Of a stretch of DNA of 64,000 bases, positions 61,255-64,000 are shown one piece after another. A program made the translations under genes and the position numbers. The stretch is from Taenia hydatigena (taxonomy: Eukaryota > Platyhelminthes > Cestoda > Cyclophyllidea > Taeniidae). Location: NCBI GenBank assembly GCA_036345935.2, contig JADWOT020000002.1, positions 7,204,140 through 7,268,139 on the forward strand, read 5' to 3'. Under the pieces are notes generated by a model. It was not told the origin of the DNA. It saw nothing but the letters and a program-made list of their open reading frames with translations, and did no database searches. Within the stretch, counting starts at the first letter, position 1; each line of letters opens with the position of its first letter.

Positions 61255-64000
61255 TTAGTTCCGGTGCAGCCTCTTTAACTAGAAAAGCTGGTTACAAATA
61301 CAAATTATCTACGCTTGCTTCATATTCTTGGGTTTGTTGCTTTCGCCGACTCGAAACTAAGTTTGCGTTGTGTTGCAGGCTGAGACACAAGTCCCACGCT
61401 TAAATTCTCATACTTATCGAGATATTCTGCATTCCACAAAAGCCAAAATGCAACTTCAAGACACAGGTTTAGTTCTACTAACAAATCGGTGGCATTGTAT
61501 TTAAGCTGAATGCGTAGTTACTGTAGGCTACGAATTATGCTGGGAGTACGCTAGTACAAGATGAATTTGGACGAAGCTCTTTCTAACGTAATCGTCATGC
61601 TGATACTCAGCGCTTATTTAAAGGGAGAAAACTCGCTTTGACAGCATGAACTCATTCGCGCCTGTTTTTGTTCGCACAGCAGAATCGGTAAAATTACTTC
61701 TCACGTCAAATGAGAAAGGGTTTGCGTTGTATGTCCAGTGAGCTGATTGGTGACCTCCATATCAGCATGTTGGCATGTGCCTTGAACACCGGAACCCTTT
61801 TTCGTTCTTGATTTTAGCATTACTGTTACACCCCACTCGAATTTCTCTCAATGCTTAATGCACATTAGGAATACTGAGATGATGCTACCACAAAATCAGG
61901 CGATCGTAGATGGAATGCTGTCGCTACCTCTAGAGAGCGTGGCTAGAAGTTTCAGACTAGTGTGACGTGGGCTAAATCGAATTCGTCTTAGGACCTCTGT
62001 CTCACACTTCAAAATCTGCCTATAATTTGGTTGAAGTGAGTCGCCGCTATGGAATTGCGATTGCGATTGTGGATTTAGTGTGATGCTGCGGTGCCACGTC
62101 AACACATCATGACACGTGCACACGATCACCCTACTATTGGGTCTGATAATATGTGCAGATTGCTCTTTTCAATTCCACTTAGACTAGACTTATCATGGGC
62201 ACACGTCGCTGTGACGCTGCGCATGACATGGTTTTGATAACTGTGCTGTTACGGGTTACTCGCACCGAGGTCGAGTTTAAATAAACCCCTGGTTGTGAAC
62301 TGTTGGCTTGTTCAGTTCAGTTTCGTCCGTCGTTGACATTCTCCATGGCACTCCAACAGTGTTTACTCACAAGAGTAACGTGTGCACCTCGATAAACTTA
62401 ATGGAACATCATAGTGACAAAGTGGCCATGGAGGTTACGACAAACACCAGATTCTGTCATTGTCAATGCAGCATTTAATTGATGTTTTCCTCGTGTTGAC
62501 TCACCTCTGAATTGCCATACGATGCCCGTAATCAAGGGTGCCTAGTTGACTGTCTCTCAAGCGCACATCCATGCAGCTGTTCCGTGTTAACTGCATTTTA
62601 ACTCGGGACAGATTTTAATGTTGCAGCATTTTGCGGGTCCAAATTTAATGCATTGCTAGCGAATAAGATTAGAACAAAAGCACAGACCTCACACTTATAG
62701 TTCTGCACTGCTTGTGGTAACTGCGCTGGCATATTAGAATCGTCAGCGTAATTCGCATTTAAGTAGCGCCAAAGTTGATGCGTCCGGTCCGCCTTCTTCC
62801 TTCTCTACGATTCCCGCTTCTGTCGGCATGCTTTGGTCCGGTTCAGCTGAAAACCAATCCTCAGGCTAGTCTTGTATACTGTCGTGCACACACGACCAGA
62901 ATTGAGGCCGTGGAATTAGGAAATGCTGAGGTCGGTGGACGAAAACCACAGTTGCAGTTTAAAGCCGAAGCAATAATTCTTGCCCGCAATGAGTCTTCCA
63001 AGATTGCTATGCAGGCACCGATTGTCACCAGGAGTGACTAGCAGGCTGCATCAAAAATGCCTAACTGTGTTTTTTGCTAAAAATTCATATTTGCAACACA
63101 ATGTGGTTCAGATTGATGCAGTTTTGCTGGAGAGAAAATCCATCGCTAGTTGGTCTGTGACAGAATGAAAGTGCGTGTTAGACGCTTTGCTCAATAGAAG
63201 TCAGACGGTCCCAACTTTCTTCAAATCAGACGCTGAATGCGTTATTTTAAAACTGCTTTACTAGCAGAAGGCATGCTCTTCCAGTTGTGCGGCAGTTCGT
63301 TTATTCATGTAGTGAAGGCAAGTCGGCGTCTGCGAGCCTACTTTTCATAAACTATTGTGGTTAACAATTTTTCGCACCAATGATTATAAAATGCTCTCTC
63401 GAGTTTCTTGCCTCGAGGTAGCTGACTGACTAGTTAAGAATCCGAACCGCAGTGGGTCGGAACCGTGTTTACTTCGCTAAGTGACATTCACTTTGTGGTT
63501 CTAGATAAAGCAGCGGAGAAATCGCTCTAATAAAGCACTCACAAAATAACTGTCATCTGATGAAATTTAAAGTAGAACGACGGCAACGAGATCGAAGCTT
63601 GTTTAGACGTCTATGGAAGAGAGGCAGATGGCAGCTAGTCAGTGCAGCATCACGACAAACAGTGCTAAGTGAAGTGGTTTTGAAGAATTACACACAGCAT
63701 TGTTATTTCCTTGGCCAGATTGAGTAGCAGACAGAAATACCACGAGAGCGCCTTTTCTGAGTGACGGAGACGAATGGACGTGTGCAGAGGGTGCGTGCGT
63801 GCATGGCAGCAGAGCCGATCATCACCATGCGTTAATCACCAACACACTCAATGCACACCTATATGTGATGCCGAGTAATAATAGGGGTTGCGCTAGGTGC
63901 CAAGGTCTCAAATTTTCCTGAGTGTTTCCGCGATAGAGGCTTCTTCTTGAAAGTGAAATAACACAGGATATTTTGGAAATGAAGGCATTCCAGAAATATT
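61255..64000. other. Downstream stretch without a recognised gene
   Basis: No supported feature. The best open frame is 62,775-63,041 (+, 88 codons, beginning MMRPVRLLPSLRFPLLSACF), whose hydrophobic, Arg-containing start could suggest a signal or targeting peptide, but it has no motif or splice support. An AATAAA at 62,280 lies a kilobase beyond the antigen-like locus and is not assigned. Confidence 0.4.

Noticed and set aside
1..64000. CRISPR arrays, bacterial operons, riboswitches, or a phage or plasmid system
   Set aside because: There are no regularly spaced repeats, no long intergenic-poor gene runs and no ribosome-binding-site spaced genes. The exon-intron layout is eukaryotic.

Overview
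The window looks like nuclear DNA of a parasitic flatworm, most probably a taeniid tapeworm (Taenia, Hydatigera or Echinococcus group). Coding information is sparse and split into short exons with GT-AG introns, the DNA is moderately AT-rich, and much of it consists of old, stop-ridden dispersed repeats. The taeniid assignment rests on two loci whose exons resemble the EG95 / 45W / TSOL18-type oncosphere antigens, a family of secreted proteins with fibronectin type III (FN3) domains that is characteristic of taeniids. Species cannot be fixed from sequence reading alone.

Layout, all on the + strand unless stated. 1-4.55 kb: no gene recognised. 4.55-8.39 kb: antigen-like locus 1, with a TATA box, a signal-peptide exon that appears frameshifted, two FN3 exons of exactly 321 bp each, and a hydrophobic C-terminal exon. 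9.65-14.72 kb and 16.23-20.98 kb: two diverged copies (A and B) of a long unclassified repeat unit. A third, shorter copy (C, 28.17-31.34 kb) splits a pyrimidine-rich element (E1). 23.87-25.30 kb and 56.12-57.44 kb: two copies (D1, D2) of another repeat of about 1.4 kb. 39.8-40.5 kb (possibly to 40.8 kb): exons of an ankyrin-repeat protein gene. 41.0-41.9 kb, - strand: a short reverse-transcriptase-like scrap and an interrupted coding-like stretch. 51.7-53.3 kb, - strand: a 124-codon frame that may be a retroelement gag relic, and a lone candidate exon. 58.1-59.16 kb: an intact copy of the pyrimidine-rich element in inverse orientation (E2). 59.87-61.25 kb: antigen-like locus 2, with two FN3 exons (306 and 294 bp) and a short terminal exon; its signal exon was not found.

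All FN3 exons are bounded by phase-1 introns on both sides, so domain exons can be duplicated or lost without breaking the frame. This fits the way the family is built: signal exon, one or two FN3 exons, C-terminal exon. Locus 1 shows two marks of decay (exon 1 frame, run-on C-terminus) while its FN3 exons remain open; locus 2 has open FN3 exons but no visible start. The ankyrin gene is a separate, apparently cytoplasmic or nuclear gene. The rest is mostly repeats or sequence in which I recognise nothing.
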